Assembly (NCBI GenBank): GCA_026195255.1
Contig: JAPHSS010000003.1
Coordinates: 1 to 43,543 of the forward strand
Source of the DNA: Gammaproteobacteria bacterium
GTDB lineage: Bacteria > Pseudomonadota > Gammaproteobacteria > SZUA-229
DNA length: 43,543 bases
Direction: 5' to 3'
Part shown: piece after piece, positions 6,836 to 15,002 of the stretch
Numbering within the stretch: position 1 is the first letter of the stretch
Layout of the letters: every line of letters starts with the position of its first letter
Notes under the pieces: model-generated
What the model was told of the DNA's origin: nothing
Seen by the model: only the letters and a program-made list of their open reading frames with translations
Databases searched by the model: none
Position numbers and translations under genes: made by a program

Positions 6836-7333
6836 TTATTTTTTTTCATCTTTAATTCCATGTTTTTGTCGTATGTTTTTATAAATAAATTTTGCATTGT
6901 ATACAAAAACATTACTAGGCTTTTCTTTAAACAAAACTATAGTATTTGATGAGCTTGGTTTTGATATGTTGTAAGTTTGGCCGCCATATGTGTTTGTAGT
7001 TGCACTACCATAAGCTTGATTTCCATTACTATAAACATTACCCGTTGTATATGATGTAGTAGGCGTAGTATATATGCTATTTGATGTATAACTATTTGCA
7101 TCAATTACGGCAAAATATTTATATCCGTTTTTCAATGTTAATTCAGAACTTCGAAGCAATGTAAAATCAGCAACTCTCTCACGCCCAGTATAGCCATTAC
7201 CCCTAAATGAAACTTTAAATACATTTTCGTCTAATTGTGTTTCAGAGTAGCCACCACTAAATCCTGTTTTCTGGTAAGAAGTTGCGCAGCCTTGGAGAAG
7301 AACGGCAATTATTATAAAAACTATCTTATTCAT
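6836..7333 (-). CDS. Putative lipoprotein (cassette gene)
   Basis: A 165-residue secreted protein whose N terminus (MNKIVFIIIAVLLQGCATSY) is a lipoprotein signal with lipobox LLQGC. I start at the ATG at 7333 because AGAGGT lies about 7 bases upstream; six upstream codons are also open. The mature part has a beta-rich start and a low-complexity Ser/Thr/Tyr/Asn stretch (SNSIYTTPTTSYTTGNVY) before a basic C terminus. The N-terminal section resembles the GxSGGYSE-containing lipoproteins often called 'CC0125/CC1285 family'; that similarity is from memory. It is the first gene of the minus-strand array. Confidence 0.7.
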   Translation of the reverse strand: MNKIVFIIIAVLLQGCATSYQKTGFSGGYSETQLDENVFKVSFRGNGYTGRERVADFTLLRSSELTLKNGYKYFAVIDANSYTSNSIYTTPTTSYTTGNVYSNGNQAYGSATTNTYGGQTYNISKPSSSNTIVLFKEKPSNVFVYNAKFIYKNIRQKHGIKDEKK

Positions 7334-7444
7334 TTTAGTACCTCTTTTCACATAACAGTGAATCAGACAGAACTCCTAATAATAGGAATAATCCCCAATA
7401 TTCTCTATAAAATGCCATATATAGCCATAAATTGCTATATCCAG

Positions 7445-7451
7445 ACATAAC
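7445..7451 (-). other. attC right-half core at the entry of array 1
   Basis: On the minus strand ACGTTATGT occurs here, the same right-core form as at 21583-21589 (GCGTTATGT). It lies about 110 bases upstream of the first cassette gene and 75 bases from the rsmJ 3' fragment, so it may mark the junction between backbone and array. The interval 7334-7525 contains no gene. Confidence 0.35.
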
Positions 7452-7525
7452 GTATTATCCATTTTATTAAGTTAGATATAAGCAGCTACATTTAATCAAT
7501 TTGAATAATCCTTTAAAAGCGATAC

Positions 7526-7706
7526 TTACACAACATAAACATCATACCGAGTACCTTTACTCTCATTGTTTAATGTTGGTGATTGCTCCACCTGTAATTC
7601 AGGTGCGCCTTTAGGGCGTTTAACAACAACACGTTTATCAGCTTTTTCTAATGCTGCTTTTAATACCTCATCTGTATCCAGGTCGTGGCCGAGTAACTTC
7701 TGGAAA
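7526..7706 (-). pseudogene. Duplicated 3' end of rsmJ
   Basis: The minus strand encodes the last ~59 residues of RsmJ in frame to its own TAA (7526-7528): QKLLGHDLDTDEVLKAAL, KRVVVKRPKGAPELQ and SKGTRYDVYVV. Intact rsmJ at 10306-11085 has the same segment with scattered substitutions. Homology stops abruptly near 7706, where the sensor-kinase terminus begins. The rsmJ 3' end is thus present twice, on either side of the kinase gene. The copy has no start and should not be expressed as a methyltransferase. Confidence 0.85.
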
Positions 7707-7713
7707 ACCAGAG

Positions 7714-7757
7714 TCAGATCTCAGTTTTATCTAATATTAGTAACAACTGAGATCTGA
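7714..7757. terminator. Inverted repeat overlapping the kinase 3' end
   Basis: TCAGATCTCAGTT (7714-7726) and its perfect complement (7745-7757) flank 18 bases. The right arm and loop lie within the last codons of the kinase gene and the left arm just after its stop. It could act as a terminator, though there is no strong T-run. It also sits exactly at the breakpoint with the duplicated rsmJ end. Confidence 0.45.
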
Positions 7758-10210
7758 TCCTGATTTTTTGTCTCTAGCAAATTTCTCACGTTTGTCAGTA
7801 ATTTGATAGAACTGTATGGTTTATATAGAATGTTTTTTCTTAGATCACCAGGCTCATTGTTGATATGGTGATTATCTTCAAAGCCGCTGACTACTTGAAT
7901 TTTTATTTTAGGGTGTTTACTCATAATACGAGATGCTAACTCATAACCATCCATATTTGGCATTATGACATCCGTGATAACAAGATCGATTGGCTCTTTT
8001 TCTAAAATTTTGAGAGCCTGTTCAGCATTATTGGCAATTATTACTTTATAACCATTAATCTTTAACATTTCTTTTGCTACATTGGCCATCTGTATTTCGT
8101 CATCTACTACCAGTATGTATTCATTTCCTTTTAAGTTTCTGTTGTTAGATTCAATTTTTTCAGGTGTTTGGACGTCATCTTTGCTCTTCGGAAAATATAT
8201 AACAATGCGGGTGCCATGTTTTAGTTTAGAAAAAACTTTAATGGCTCCACCGGAGCGGTTCACAAAACCAAATACCTGGCTCAGGCCAAGTCCAGTTCCT
8301 AACTCACCTTTCGTGGTGTAGAAAGGGTCGAAAATATGATCAAGTGTGTTTTGGTTCATGCCATGACCGACATCAGATATGCTTAGTACAACATATTGCC
8401 CTGCTTTAATGTCTAAGTTACCTGCATCTGTAGTATTTAGAACTTCATTGCTAGTATGAATGGATAATTGACCGCCTGACGCCATTGCATGTAAGGAGTT
8501 TATGCTTATATTAATAATACAATCACCAAGGTCGTTAGTATCAAGTTCAATCGGCCATATGTCTTCTTGCAGGTTATATTTAAGGGTTATTTTAGGTGTT
8601 AATGTTTTCTCAATCATAAGCTGTTGATCAGTTAACAGATTATTAATGTTGCAAACAATTGCTTTGGTTGCTTTTTGTTTTGTGAAGGAAAGTAATTTAT
8701 TAGTTAAATTAACGCCACGTGAGGCTGCTTTCTGAATATCATTTACATATTTAATTAACTTAGGGTCATCAACAAGTCGTTCAGCTAATAGTTCAGAGTA
8801 GCCGCTTATAATGCCTAATAAGTTATTATAGTCGTGTGAAATTCCACCTGTTAATTTACCCAGTGCATCCATTTTTTGACTGCGACGAAGCATTTCTTCC
8901 TGTTGTTTGCGAACGGTTATGTCTCTCCAGACAACATGTAACAGTTGTGTGTCACCTGACGGGATAGCAGTTAAGAGAACTTCTACGGGAAATACTTCGC
9001 CGTTTTTTCGTTTATGATCCCATTCAAAACGATGACTACCATTTTTAAAAGCGGTTTGAATCATAGTGTTTGCTTTTGATTCAGAGAGTTCGCCATCAGG
9101 CTGAAACTCAGGTGATAACTCTGAGGGGCGAGTATTATAAAGCTCTTCCTTAGAATCATAACCAAGCATATTTAAAGTTGCCTGGTTACAATCGACAAAT
9201 TTATCACCCTCTATTATTAGAAGGGCATCGGTGGTTTTATCAAAAAGAGACTGGTAACGTCGTGTACTATCATTAAGTTTTTTTTCGGTCTGGATTCTTA
9301 GTTTAATTTCACTAGACAAGCGGTAAATCCAGTAAGCGAAAATTGCCAGCAATATGGCTGAAGCGACAGTAATATAATAGACAAGTGTATAATCAATTTT
9401 TTCTACGAACTTATCTTTTATCCACCTATCTAATATTTCCTGTTGCTCTTCGTGGCTTATTGTTGCAATGGCTTTATTTAGTATGGAGAGTAATTCAGGT
9501 TTATGTTTCTGAACGCCTAAAGCCAGTTTTGTTTCAAACTCTGTTTTACCTGAAATTTTTACATTATTAAGCCCCATTTCAGAAACAGTGTAACTGCATA
9601 ATGCCAGGGTGCATAAAAGGGCATCTATTTCACCTGTTGAGACTGAAAGTAGACCATCGTGAATGTTTTCAACGGTGTAAAAAGATATATTTGAATAAGT
9701 TCTGCGAATTTTTGGGGTATAACCATATTCACGGATTAATGCGATTTTTTTATCTTTAATACTGCTAATGTTTTCAACGTAATTTTCCGTATGCCTTGTA
9801 GCAATAACGATCGGATTGGAAATATAGGGGGAGGTAAAGTTAAGGTGTGTTTTTAAATCGGAATCATCGGTTTCAGATAAGATATCGACTAAACCCTGTT
9901 TGGCTTTTTGAGTTGATTCGGACCAGGTTTTGCTCAGGCTCATTTCAAAATTGATGCCCGTTTTTTCACTAATTATTTTTAAGTGCTCTGCGACGATACC
10001 AATATAATTTCCATCTTTATCAAATGCCTCATAAGGTAACCAGTTAGGATCACCTGTGAAGCTTATTTTTGGGTTTTCACTTAGCCATTTTTTTTCAGAT
10101 TGAGTTAATTCTAAGACGTTAGGCTCAATATTAGCGAAGGCTGTAATACTTATAAGGGGAGCAACAAATATTAAAGTTAGCAGGTAAGATTTGATGTTTA
10201 GCAGCACCAT
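7727..10210 (-). CDS. Hybrid sensor histidine kinase (SBP_bac_3-PAS-HisKA-HATPase-REC)
   Basis: An 827-residue membrane-bound hybrid kinase. In order: signal peptide (residues ~1-26); periplasmic SBP_bac_3-type sensor (~35-265, with WLPYEAFDKDGNYIGIVAEH); one membrane helix (~275-295); PAS/PAC domain (~320-440, ending VWRDITVRKQQ); HisKA with the phospho-acceptor in GGISHDYNNLLGIISGYSE; HATPase with GTGLGLSQVFGFV; and a C-terminal receiver with DD and phospho-Asp context DLVITDVIMPNMDGYE. The sensor resembles polar amino-acid binding domains, as in BvgS-like kinases, so a small-molecule ligand is likely. No separate response regulator is adjacent. The gene sits between intact rsmJ and a duplicate of the rsmJ 3' end, which marks it as an insertion. 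Confidence 0.92.
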   Translation of the reverse strand: MVLLNIKSYLLTLIFVAPLISITAFANIEPNVLELTQSEKKWLSENPKISFTGDPNWLPYEAFDKDGNYIGIVAEHLKIISEKTGINFEMSLSKTWSESTQKAKQGLVDILSETDDSDLKTHLNFTSPYISNPIVIATRHTENYVENISSIKDKKIALIREYGYTPKIRRTYSNISFYTVENIHDGLLSVSTGEIDALLCTLALCSYTVSEMGLNNVKISGKTEFETKLALGVQKHKPELLSILNKAIATISHEEQQEILDRWIKDKFVEKIDYTLVYYITVASAILLAIFAYWIYRLSSEIKLRIQTEKKLNDSTRRYQSLFDKTTDALLIIEGDKFVDCNQATLNMLGYDSKEELYNTRPSELSPEFQPDGELSESKANTMIQTAFKNGSHRFEWDHKRKNGEVFPVEVLLTAIPSGDTQLLHVVWRDITVRKQQEEMLRRSQKMDALGKLTGGISHDYNNLLGIISGYSELLAERLVDDPKLIKYVNDIQKAASRGVNLTNKLLSFTKQKATKAIVCNINNLLTDQQLMIEKTLTPKITLKYNLQEDIWPIELDTNDLGDCIINISINSLHAMASGGQLSIHTSNEVLNTTDAGNLDIKAGQYVVLSISDVGHGMNQNTLDHIFDPFYTTKGELGTGLGLSQVFGFVNRSGGAIKVFSKLKHGTRIVIYFPKSKDDVQTPEKIESNNRNLKGNEYILVVDDEIQMANVAKEMLKINGYKVIIANNAEQALKILEKEPIDLVITDVIMPNMDGYELASRIMSKHPKIKIQVVSGFEDNHHINNEPGDLRKNILYKPYSSIKLLTNVRNLLETKNQDQISVVTNIR

Positions 10211-10305
10211 CGCAGCCTTGTTTTAAATATTATATGAAATATTATAGCTAACTTTTTTTATAAATTGTATTGAAGTGCTAATTTCTATATCTTTAAAAAC
10301 GAACC

Positions 10306-11085
10306 TTATATGACATACACATCATACCGGGTACCCTTACTCTCATACTTCAATGTCGGCGATCGCCCGATCTGTAATTCAGGTGCGCCTTTAGGGCGTT
10401 TAACAACAACACGTTTATCAGCTTTTTCTAATGCTACTTTTAATACCTCTTCTGTATCCAGATCGTGGCCAAGTAACTTCTGTAAAATTTGCATATTCTT
10501 TTTAACCGATGCAGATTTCTTTTTTTCGGGGTACATGGGGTCTAAATAAATGACATCTGGTTTATTGTCTTCGGTTATCGCATGTATATATTCCAGTGCA
10601 TCACAGTTATGTAATTTGAAACCTTGTTTAGTGGTGTCTGAAAATTCAATATTTAGACTGGCTCGCTCAATGCCGTCTTTAACTAATGCGGCAACAATCG
10701 GTGAGCGTTCAACCAGTGTCACGGGGCAGCCAAGGCAGGCAAATACGTAACTGTCTTTGCCTAAACCTGCGGTAGCGTCTAATACAGATGGAATCGGTTT
10801 TCCCTGTTTTATACCGATGGCTTTGGCTATGGTCTGGCCTTTGCCACCGCCAAACTTCTTTCGGTGGCCTAAACTGCCACCCACAAAGTCGACTGACAGG
10901 GTCATGTTGTTTTGCAGGTCAATTATCTCAAGCTGCATCTCGGTAAAGTTAAGTGTGAGCTCTGATTGGGCCTTGTGTAAGGGCTGGCAGGCCAGGTCGT
11001 GCTCGCTGGCAAAGGCTTCTGCGGCTTTTTTCTGTGCCGGATGCGCATAACTCACGCTTAATAACTGAGGTGTTGGTGTTTTCAT
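10306..11085 (-). CDS. rsmJ: 16S rRNA m2G1516 methyltransferase RsmJ
   Basis: A 259-residue protein matching RsmJ (YhiQ) in length and sequence. This family is a SAM-dependent enzyme that methylates G1516 of 16S rRNA in the 30S subunit. Diagnostic blocks are GGSLGHRKKFGGGKGQ, the SAM motif LDATAGLGKDSYVFACLG (motif I, near residue 120), the ERSPIVAALVKDGI acidic loop, the catalytic-type motif YLDPMYPEKKKSA, and KRPKGAPEL near the end. It is divergent from ycaO with 171 bases between the starts, a spacer that contains the 12-bp tandem repeats. Its last ~60 codons are duplicated at 7526-7706. Confidence 0.93.
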   Translation of the reverse strand: MKTPTPQLLSVSYAHPAQKKAAEAFASEHDLACQPLHKAQSELTLNFTEMQLEIIDLQNNMTLSVDFVGGSLGHRKKFGGGKGQTIAKAIGIKQGKPIPSVLDATAGLGKDSYVFACLGCPVTLVERSPIVAALVKDGIERASLNIEFSDTTKQGFKLHNCDALEYIHAITEDNKPDVIYLDPMYPEKKKSASVKKNMQILQKLLGHDLDTEEVLKVALEKADKRVVVKRPKGAPELQIGRSPTLKYESKGTRYDVYVI

Positions 11086-11149
11086 TAGTCAAATTGTAAT
11101 AAGATTCGCCACTTAGCGCCAATATATAAATTGCAGGGCTCTTCCCGGA

Positions 11150-11245
11150 ATTATACACAGAGCTATTCATACGGTTATTCCCAAAATTATATACAGGGTT
11201 ATACACAGGGTTAAACCCAGAGTTATTTCCAGAACTATCCATAGG
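11150..11245. repeat. Eight degenerate 12-bp tandem repeats between rsmJ and ycaO
   Basis: Written in blocks of 12 from 11150, the sequence gives ATTATACACAGA, GCTATTCATACG, GTTATTCCCAAA, ATTATATACAGG, GTTATACACAGG, GTTAAACCCAGA, GTTATTTCCAGA and ACTATCCATAGG. The consensus is about GTTATACACAGG. Units 1 and 5 contain TTATACACA, which fits the relaxed DnaA-box consensus TTWTNCACA. The array fills the divergent promoter region and ends 11 bases before the ycaO ATG. The minus strand is open across it (repeated VYN and GNN) but I regard that as a by-product of the period being a multiple of three. Confidence 0.8.
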
Positions 11246-11256
11246 ATATTTAAAAA

Positions 11257-13002
11257 ATGAGCGAACAGACTTTTATCATAGGTAAAGACCAGGCTTTAGA
11301 AACATCTATAGAGAGCATGCAGAAGAAATTGAAAGATTTGAATTTCGATATAGAAGAAGCCTCATGGTTAAACCCGGTGCCTAATGTGTACTCCGTGCAT
11401 ATTCGAGATAAAGATTGTGGTTTGATGTTTACCAATGGCAAGGGCGCATCTGCCAAGGCGTGTCTGGCTAGCGCATTGGGTGAGTATTTTGAACGTTTGA
11501 GTTGTAACTATTTTTTTGCTGACTTTTACCTGGGTGAAGATTTTGCAAAAGCCGAGTTTGTTCATTATCCGAATGAAAAGTGGTTTTCTGCCGAGGGCGA
11601 CACTATGCCTGAAGGTTTAATGGATGATTCATTATGGAAATATTATGATCCAGAGCAGGTATTAAAACCCCAAAGAATAGTAGAAACCAATTCTGGTTCA
11701 GGTGAGAGGGGTATTTGTGCGTTACCTTATGAGCGCCAGTCTGATAAAAAAACGATTTATATACCGGTGAATATTATCGGTAACGTTTATGTCAGTAATG
11801 GCATGTCTGCGGGTAACACACAAAACGAAGCCCGTGTGCAAAGTTTGTCTGAAGTGTTTGAGCGATATGTTAAAAATAAAATAATTGCAGAAGGCATCTG
11901 TTTACCCGAGATACCGGACGATGTGATAGCGCGCTTTCCGGGTATAAAAAAATCAATGGATGAATTAGAGTCTCATGGTTATCACCTGCGAGTTGCGGAT
12001 GCCTCTCTTGGGGGTAAATACCCGGTAATCAGTGTCACCTTAATTAACCCGAAAGATGGCGCGGTGTTTGCCTCATTTGGTGCGCATCCCTGTTTTGAAG
12101 TGGCGTTTGAACGCACTGTAACGGAATTGTTGCAAGGCAGAAGTCTTGATCAACTGGATGAGTTTCTGCCACCTACCTTTGATTTAGATGAGTGCGCTGA
12201 CCCTCATAATTTAGAAAGCCATTTTGTCGATTCAAGTGGTGTCATCTCTTATGATTTCTTTAAGAACAAGCCTGATTATGAGTTTGCTGACTGGAATCAC
12301 AATTCAACTACAGACGATGAGTTCGAATATTGCAGTCGTATTATTCATGAAATGGGTTTTGATATTTATATATCAGATTACAATCACCTGAATGTTTATG
12401 CCTGTCGAATTTTAGTGCCGGGAATGTCAGATATTTATCCGGTAGATGATCTGGAGTGGAGTAATAACAATGAAGGTGCGTTATTTCGAGAAGAAATATT
12501 ATCACTGAAAAATCTTCATAAAGATCAGTGGCAGGATATATTAGAACGCCTGGAAGAGGGTGGTTATAACGAAGTTCAGCGAGTCGCTGAGTTCATTGGT
12601 GTTGCGCCTAATCCCGGCAGCAGTTGGGCTACCTTAAGAATTGGTGAATTAAAAGCCATGTTATGCCTGGCTTTAGAAGACTTTGAGCAGGCAATGGAAT
12701 GGAATGACTGGTGTTTACAGATGGATCAGTTAGGCGAAGAACGTATTCGTTTTTACAGAGGGTTGCAGGCATTACTGGAAATTAAGCTGGATGACGCACG
12801 TCAATATGACGATTATATTCAAAGTCTTAATTTGATGTACGGAGAAGAGACCATTAAAAGTGGCATTGAGCTGATTGAAGGTAAAGATAAATTTTATGGA
12901 TTACATAGCCCGGGTTTAAGTTTAGAGGGTTTTACAGTGCATAAAAAATTACTCGATGGTTATGCCAAATTACACAAGGCAAAACTTGAAAACTGGTCAT
13001 AG
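11257..13002 (+). CDS. ycaO: YcaO-domain protein (E. coli YcaO type)
   Basis: A 581-residue protein close in length to E. coli YcaO (586). The YcaO ATP-binding domain covers roughly residues 50-380. It contains NGKGASAKACLASALGEYFER and NGMSAGNTQNEARVQSLSEVFER, whose Glu residues coordinate Mg-ATP in characterised family members. The C-terminal ~170 residues are helical and TPR-like (LKAMLCLALEDFEQAMEWND). E. coli YcaO is linked to beta-methylthiolation of ribosomal protein S12 together with RimO. That is family knowledge; no rimO is present here. Neighbouring rsmJ also acts on the ribosome. Upstream, AGGA lies about 10 bases before the ATG. No RiPP precursor or cyclodehydratase partner is visible, so a peptide-modification role is unlikely. 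Confidence 0.93.
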   Translation: MSEQTFIIGKDQALETSIESMQKKLKDLNFDIEEASWLNPVPNVYSVHIRDKDCGLMFTNGKGASAKACLASALGEYFERLSCNYFFADFYLGEDFAKAEFVHYPNEKWFSAEGDTMPEGLMDDSLWKYYDPEQVLKPQRIVETNSGSGERGICALPYERQSDKKTIYIPVNIIGNVYVSNGMSAGNTQNEARVQSLSEVFERYVKNKIIAEGICLPEIPDDVIARFPGIKKSMDELESHGYHLRVADASLGGKYPVISVTLINPKDGAVFASFGAHPCFEVAFERTVTELLQGRSLDQLDEFLPPTFDLDECADPHNLESHFVDSSGVISYDFFKNKPDYEFADWNHNSTTDDEFEYCSRIIHEMGFDIYISDYNHLNVYACRILVPGMSDIYPVDDLEWSNNNEGALFREEILSLKNLHKDQWQDILERLEEGGYNEVQRVAEFIGVAPNPGSSWATLRIGELKAMLCLALEDFEQAMEWNDWCLQMDQLGEERIRFYRGLQALLEIKLDDARQYDDYIQSLNLMYGEETIKSGIELIEGKDKFYGLHSPGLSLEGFTVHKKLLDGYAKLHKAKLENWS

Positions 13003-13057
13003 ATAAAACCTTGAATATTTTCATACAAAAAAATAATAATTAATGGAATAACTATTA

Positions 13058-13873
13058 ATGGAAGATTTAATTGATATAGGCGTGAATCTAACCGGAAAGT
13101 CTTTTCAGAAAGATTTAAGCAGCGTTATTGAAAAGGCTAATTTATCAGGCGTTTCTCAAATGATAGTCACGGGAACAAACCTGCAACACAGTGAAACCGC
13201 TATTGAACTGTGTGAGTTATGGCCGAAAACCCTGTTTTCAACAGCAGGTGTTCATCCGCATCATGCAAAAGAGTGGACAGACAGTACAGCTCAGGAAATA
13301 CATATTATGGCGCAGCAAAACTGCGTTAAGTCAATAGGTGAGTGCGGGCTTGATTATAATCGTAATTTCTCTGACCCTAAAGACCAACGCCGCTGCTTTG
13401 AAGCCCAACTAGAACTGGCAGCAGATCTAAACCTGCCGGTTTTTCTTCATCAACGAGATGCCCACGATGACTTTTTAGCTATCTTATCGCGCTGGCGTGA
13501 CAAGTTAGTTGGTGGCGTAACCCATTGTTTTACCGGTACACCTGAAGAAGCACAAAGTTACCTGGAACTGGATTTATATATTGGTGTAACAGGCTGGTTA
13601 TGTGATGAGCGACGAGGAAAAAGTCTGCAACAGGCCGTAAAAGAAATACCCCTCACTCATATAATGATTGAAACAGATGCCCCTTATTTATTACCCAGAG
13701 ATTTACCCGAAGAAACCTTAAAGAAACTCTCTGATCGGCGAAATGAACCGCTAGTGTTACCCCACATTTGTGAAACCCTGGCCAGATATAAAAATGAAGA
13801 CCCGTTAAAGGTAGCAAAACAAACGACTCAGCTAGCAAGGCGTTTTTTTGATATAACAGAAGTGGTTGATTAG
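13058..13873 (+). CDS. tatD: TatD-family metal-dependent hydrolase
   Basis: A 271-residue TIM-barrel hydrolase of the TatD family, which includes Mg-dependent 3'-5' exonucleases active on DNA and RNA. Metal-site blocks are visible: an N-terminal LIDIGVNLTG (replacing the more usual DxHxH, as in E. coli TatD itself), AGVHPHHA, GECGLDYNRNFS, FLHQRDAHDD, VTHCFTGTPEEA and IETDAPYLLPRDLP. The N-terminal variant is normal for the TatD branch as opposed to YcfH. It lies 55 bases downstream of ycaO on the same strand, so cotranscription is possible. It is the last backbone gene before the plus-strand cassette array. Confidence 0.92.
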   Translation: MEDLIDIGVNLTGKSFQKDLSSVIEKANLSGVSQMIVTGTNLQHSETAIELCELWPKTLFSTAGVHPHHAKEWTDSTAQEIHIMAQQNCVKSIGECGLDYNRNFSDPKDQRRCFEAQLELAADLNLPVFLHQRDAHDDFLAILSRWRDKLVGGVTHCFTGTPEEAQSYLELDLYIGVTGWLCDERRGKSLQQAVKEIPLTHIMIETDAPYLLPRDLPEETLKKLSDRRNEPLVLPHICETLARYKNEDPLKVAKQTTQLARRFFDITEVVD

Positions 13874-13935
13874 TTTGAGTGATGCTCTCAAATATATAAA
13901 GGTTTTCGGGTAAGTTATACTTAACACTTAATGTC

Positions 13936-13977
13936 ACTTAATTAGAAACTCATGTTAAGGCGTAAGTAAATGTTATG
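13936..13977 (+). repeat. Fragment of the ~88-bp element seen at 22077 and 22935
   Basis: CACTTAATTAGAAACTCATG followed by TTAAGGCGTAAGTAAA resembles the left part of the elements at 22077-22163 and 22935-23022 (CTTAATGAGACACCCATGGT, then AAGACGTGAGTAAAA). Similarity is partial. If real, pieces of this repeat stand at both ends of the plus-strand array. Confidence 0.4.
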
Positions 13978-13988
13978 GTTTATATTGT

Positions 13989-14026
13989 GATGCCATATAT
14001 GGTAATTTATTACCATATATGGCATC
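13989..14026. repeat. Perfect 18-bp palindrome with 2-base centre
   Basis: GATGCCATATATGGTAAT (13989-14006) and its exact complement (14009-14026) are separated by TT. There is no T-run after it, so it is a weak terminator candidate. Together with 13874-14115, which otherwise holds no gene, it forms the boundary between tatD and the array. The entry to array 1 carries a related string, ATGCCATATATAG near 7410. Confidence 0.75.
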
Positions 14027-14080
14027 TTATCCATAATAATGGCAAGTATTCCTAATGTCAGGGATTCTGTCTAATTAATT

Positions 14081-14087
14081 GTTAGCA
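14081..14087 (+). other. attC right-half core at the entry of array 2
   Basis: GTTAGCA stands 28 bases before the first cassette gene. The same core and spacing context (TGTTAGCA, then a strong ribosome site) occurs at 17411-17417. The preceding GGCAAG to TTAATT interval is also alike at both places. The left half of the site is not clear. Confidence 0.4.
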
Positions 14088-14115
14088 AAACTATAAATTA
14101 ATCAAGGAGAATCTT

Positions 14116-14544
14116 ATGGCTCTATCAAGAGCAGAGGCAAAGATAACAGTTGCAAAATTATTGGAGTTAGCTTATTCCGAGGATAAAGGAATGACAGCTA
14201 AAATAGTTGCAAGTAAAGCTGGCGCAAAACTAACTATAGATCAAAATGGTAAAGCTACCCTAACAGGTAACACAGGTGCATTAACATTTTCTGGGTCGCC
14301 CGTTTTAGATAGAATTGGAGTGAAAATAAAGCGCGTTAACATCTCTTTTAATAATAAAGGCGGCATGAACATAGGGTATCGTGCTACTTTCGATTTGCTG
14401 TATATAAAATTAACCGTAATGGGTGAGTTTGATCTGGAAGAACTGATAACGTCTTGCTCTGGGCTTCTATGCAAAGCAGCTCGCGCCCTAAAAGGCAAAC
14501 ATCATGCTTATGATTTAGAGTTACAGAAAATAATGGGGCATTAG
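14116..14544 (+). CDS. Hypothetical protein, first gene of array 2
   Basis: A 142-residue protein with no signal peptide or membrane segment. A helical start (SRAEAKITVAKLLELA) leads into a beta-rich middle (ATLTGNTGALTFSGSPVLD; VKIKRVNISFNN) and a C-terminal helix with Cys residues (LEELITSCSGLLCKAAR). I do not recognise a family. AAGGAG lies about 7 bases before the ATG. Its stop is followed after only two bases by the next ATG, so the two genes are translationally linked and appear to share one cassette. Confidence 0.65.
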   Translation: MALSRAEAKITVAKLLELAYSEDKGMTAKIVASKAGAKLTIDQNGKATLTGNTGALTFSGSPVLDRIGVKIKRVNISFNNKGGMNIGYRATFDLLYIKLTVMGEFDLEELITSCSGLLCKAARALKGKHHAYDLELQKIMGH

Positions 14545-14546
14545 AA

Positions 14547-15002
14547 ATGAAAAAAACAATACTAGGATTTATTTCAATTCTATTTCTTATAAGTTGTGCC
14601 GTTGGCACTCAGCCACTGCATGCACTTTATCATTCGTATACATTATACAATGAGTCACTAAATGAAAATAACATTAATGACGATGCGAAACTATACTTTA
14701 CCCAATCGCTGCTAGGTGACGATTACGCCACAAACCCTGATGCATCGAGCCAGTTATTGTTTAAAAATTATATGCACTCTGTGGTTAATCACTTTGAAGA
14801 GATAAACAACAACAATGGCTGTCTAACCATTAATGGTTATGGAAAAGATAAGGCGCCTGTAATTTTCAGTCTAAAATATAAAAAAAATATGGGGAACTGG
14901 TTAATTGATAAAATTCATGTTGTGTTTATAGAAAACATAAAAGATTTTAGCAAAAAAGCTAAATGCCCTGAGGCTTTCGAAAATAAAAATGCTAACAAAT
15001 AA
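14547..15002 (+). CDS. Putative lipoprotein, unknown function
   Basis: A 151-residue protein with a clear lipoprotein signal (MKKTILGFISILFLISCAVG, lipobox LISC). The mature part is mixed alpha/beta and includes FSLKYKKNMGNWLIDKIHVV, reminiscent of small NTF2/DUF4878-like periplasmic folds in which a strand pair ends in 'W.I..I'. That comparison is only structural intuition. It begins two bases after the preceding gene. Its stop at 15000-15002 overlaps the left edge of an attC-like site, as expected for the last gene in a cassette. Confidence 0.7.
   Translation: MKKTILGFISILFLISCAVGTQPLHALYHSYTLYNESLNENNINDDAKLYFTQSLLGDDYATNPDASSQLLFKNYMHSVVNHFEEINNNNGCLTINGYGKDKAPVIFSLKYKKNMGNWLIDKIHVVFIENIKDFSKKAKCPEAFENKNANK

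Noticed and set aside
10949-11242. A 97-residue minus-strand frame across the rsmJ start and the 12-bp repeats
   Set aside because: It overlaps rsmJ in another frame. Its repetitive VYN/GNN composition follows from the repeat period being divisible by three.
11150-11245. The 12-bp repeats as a replication origin
   Set aside because: Only two units match a relaxed DnaA box. No dnaA, dnaN, gyrB or gidA-type gene is nearby and there is no clear AT-rich unwinding region beyond general AT-richness.
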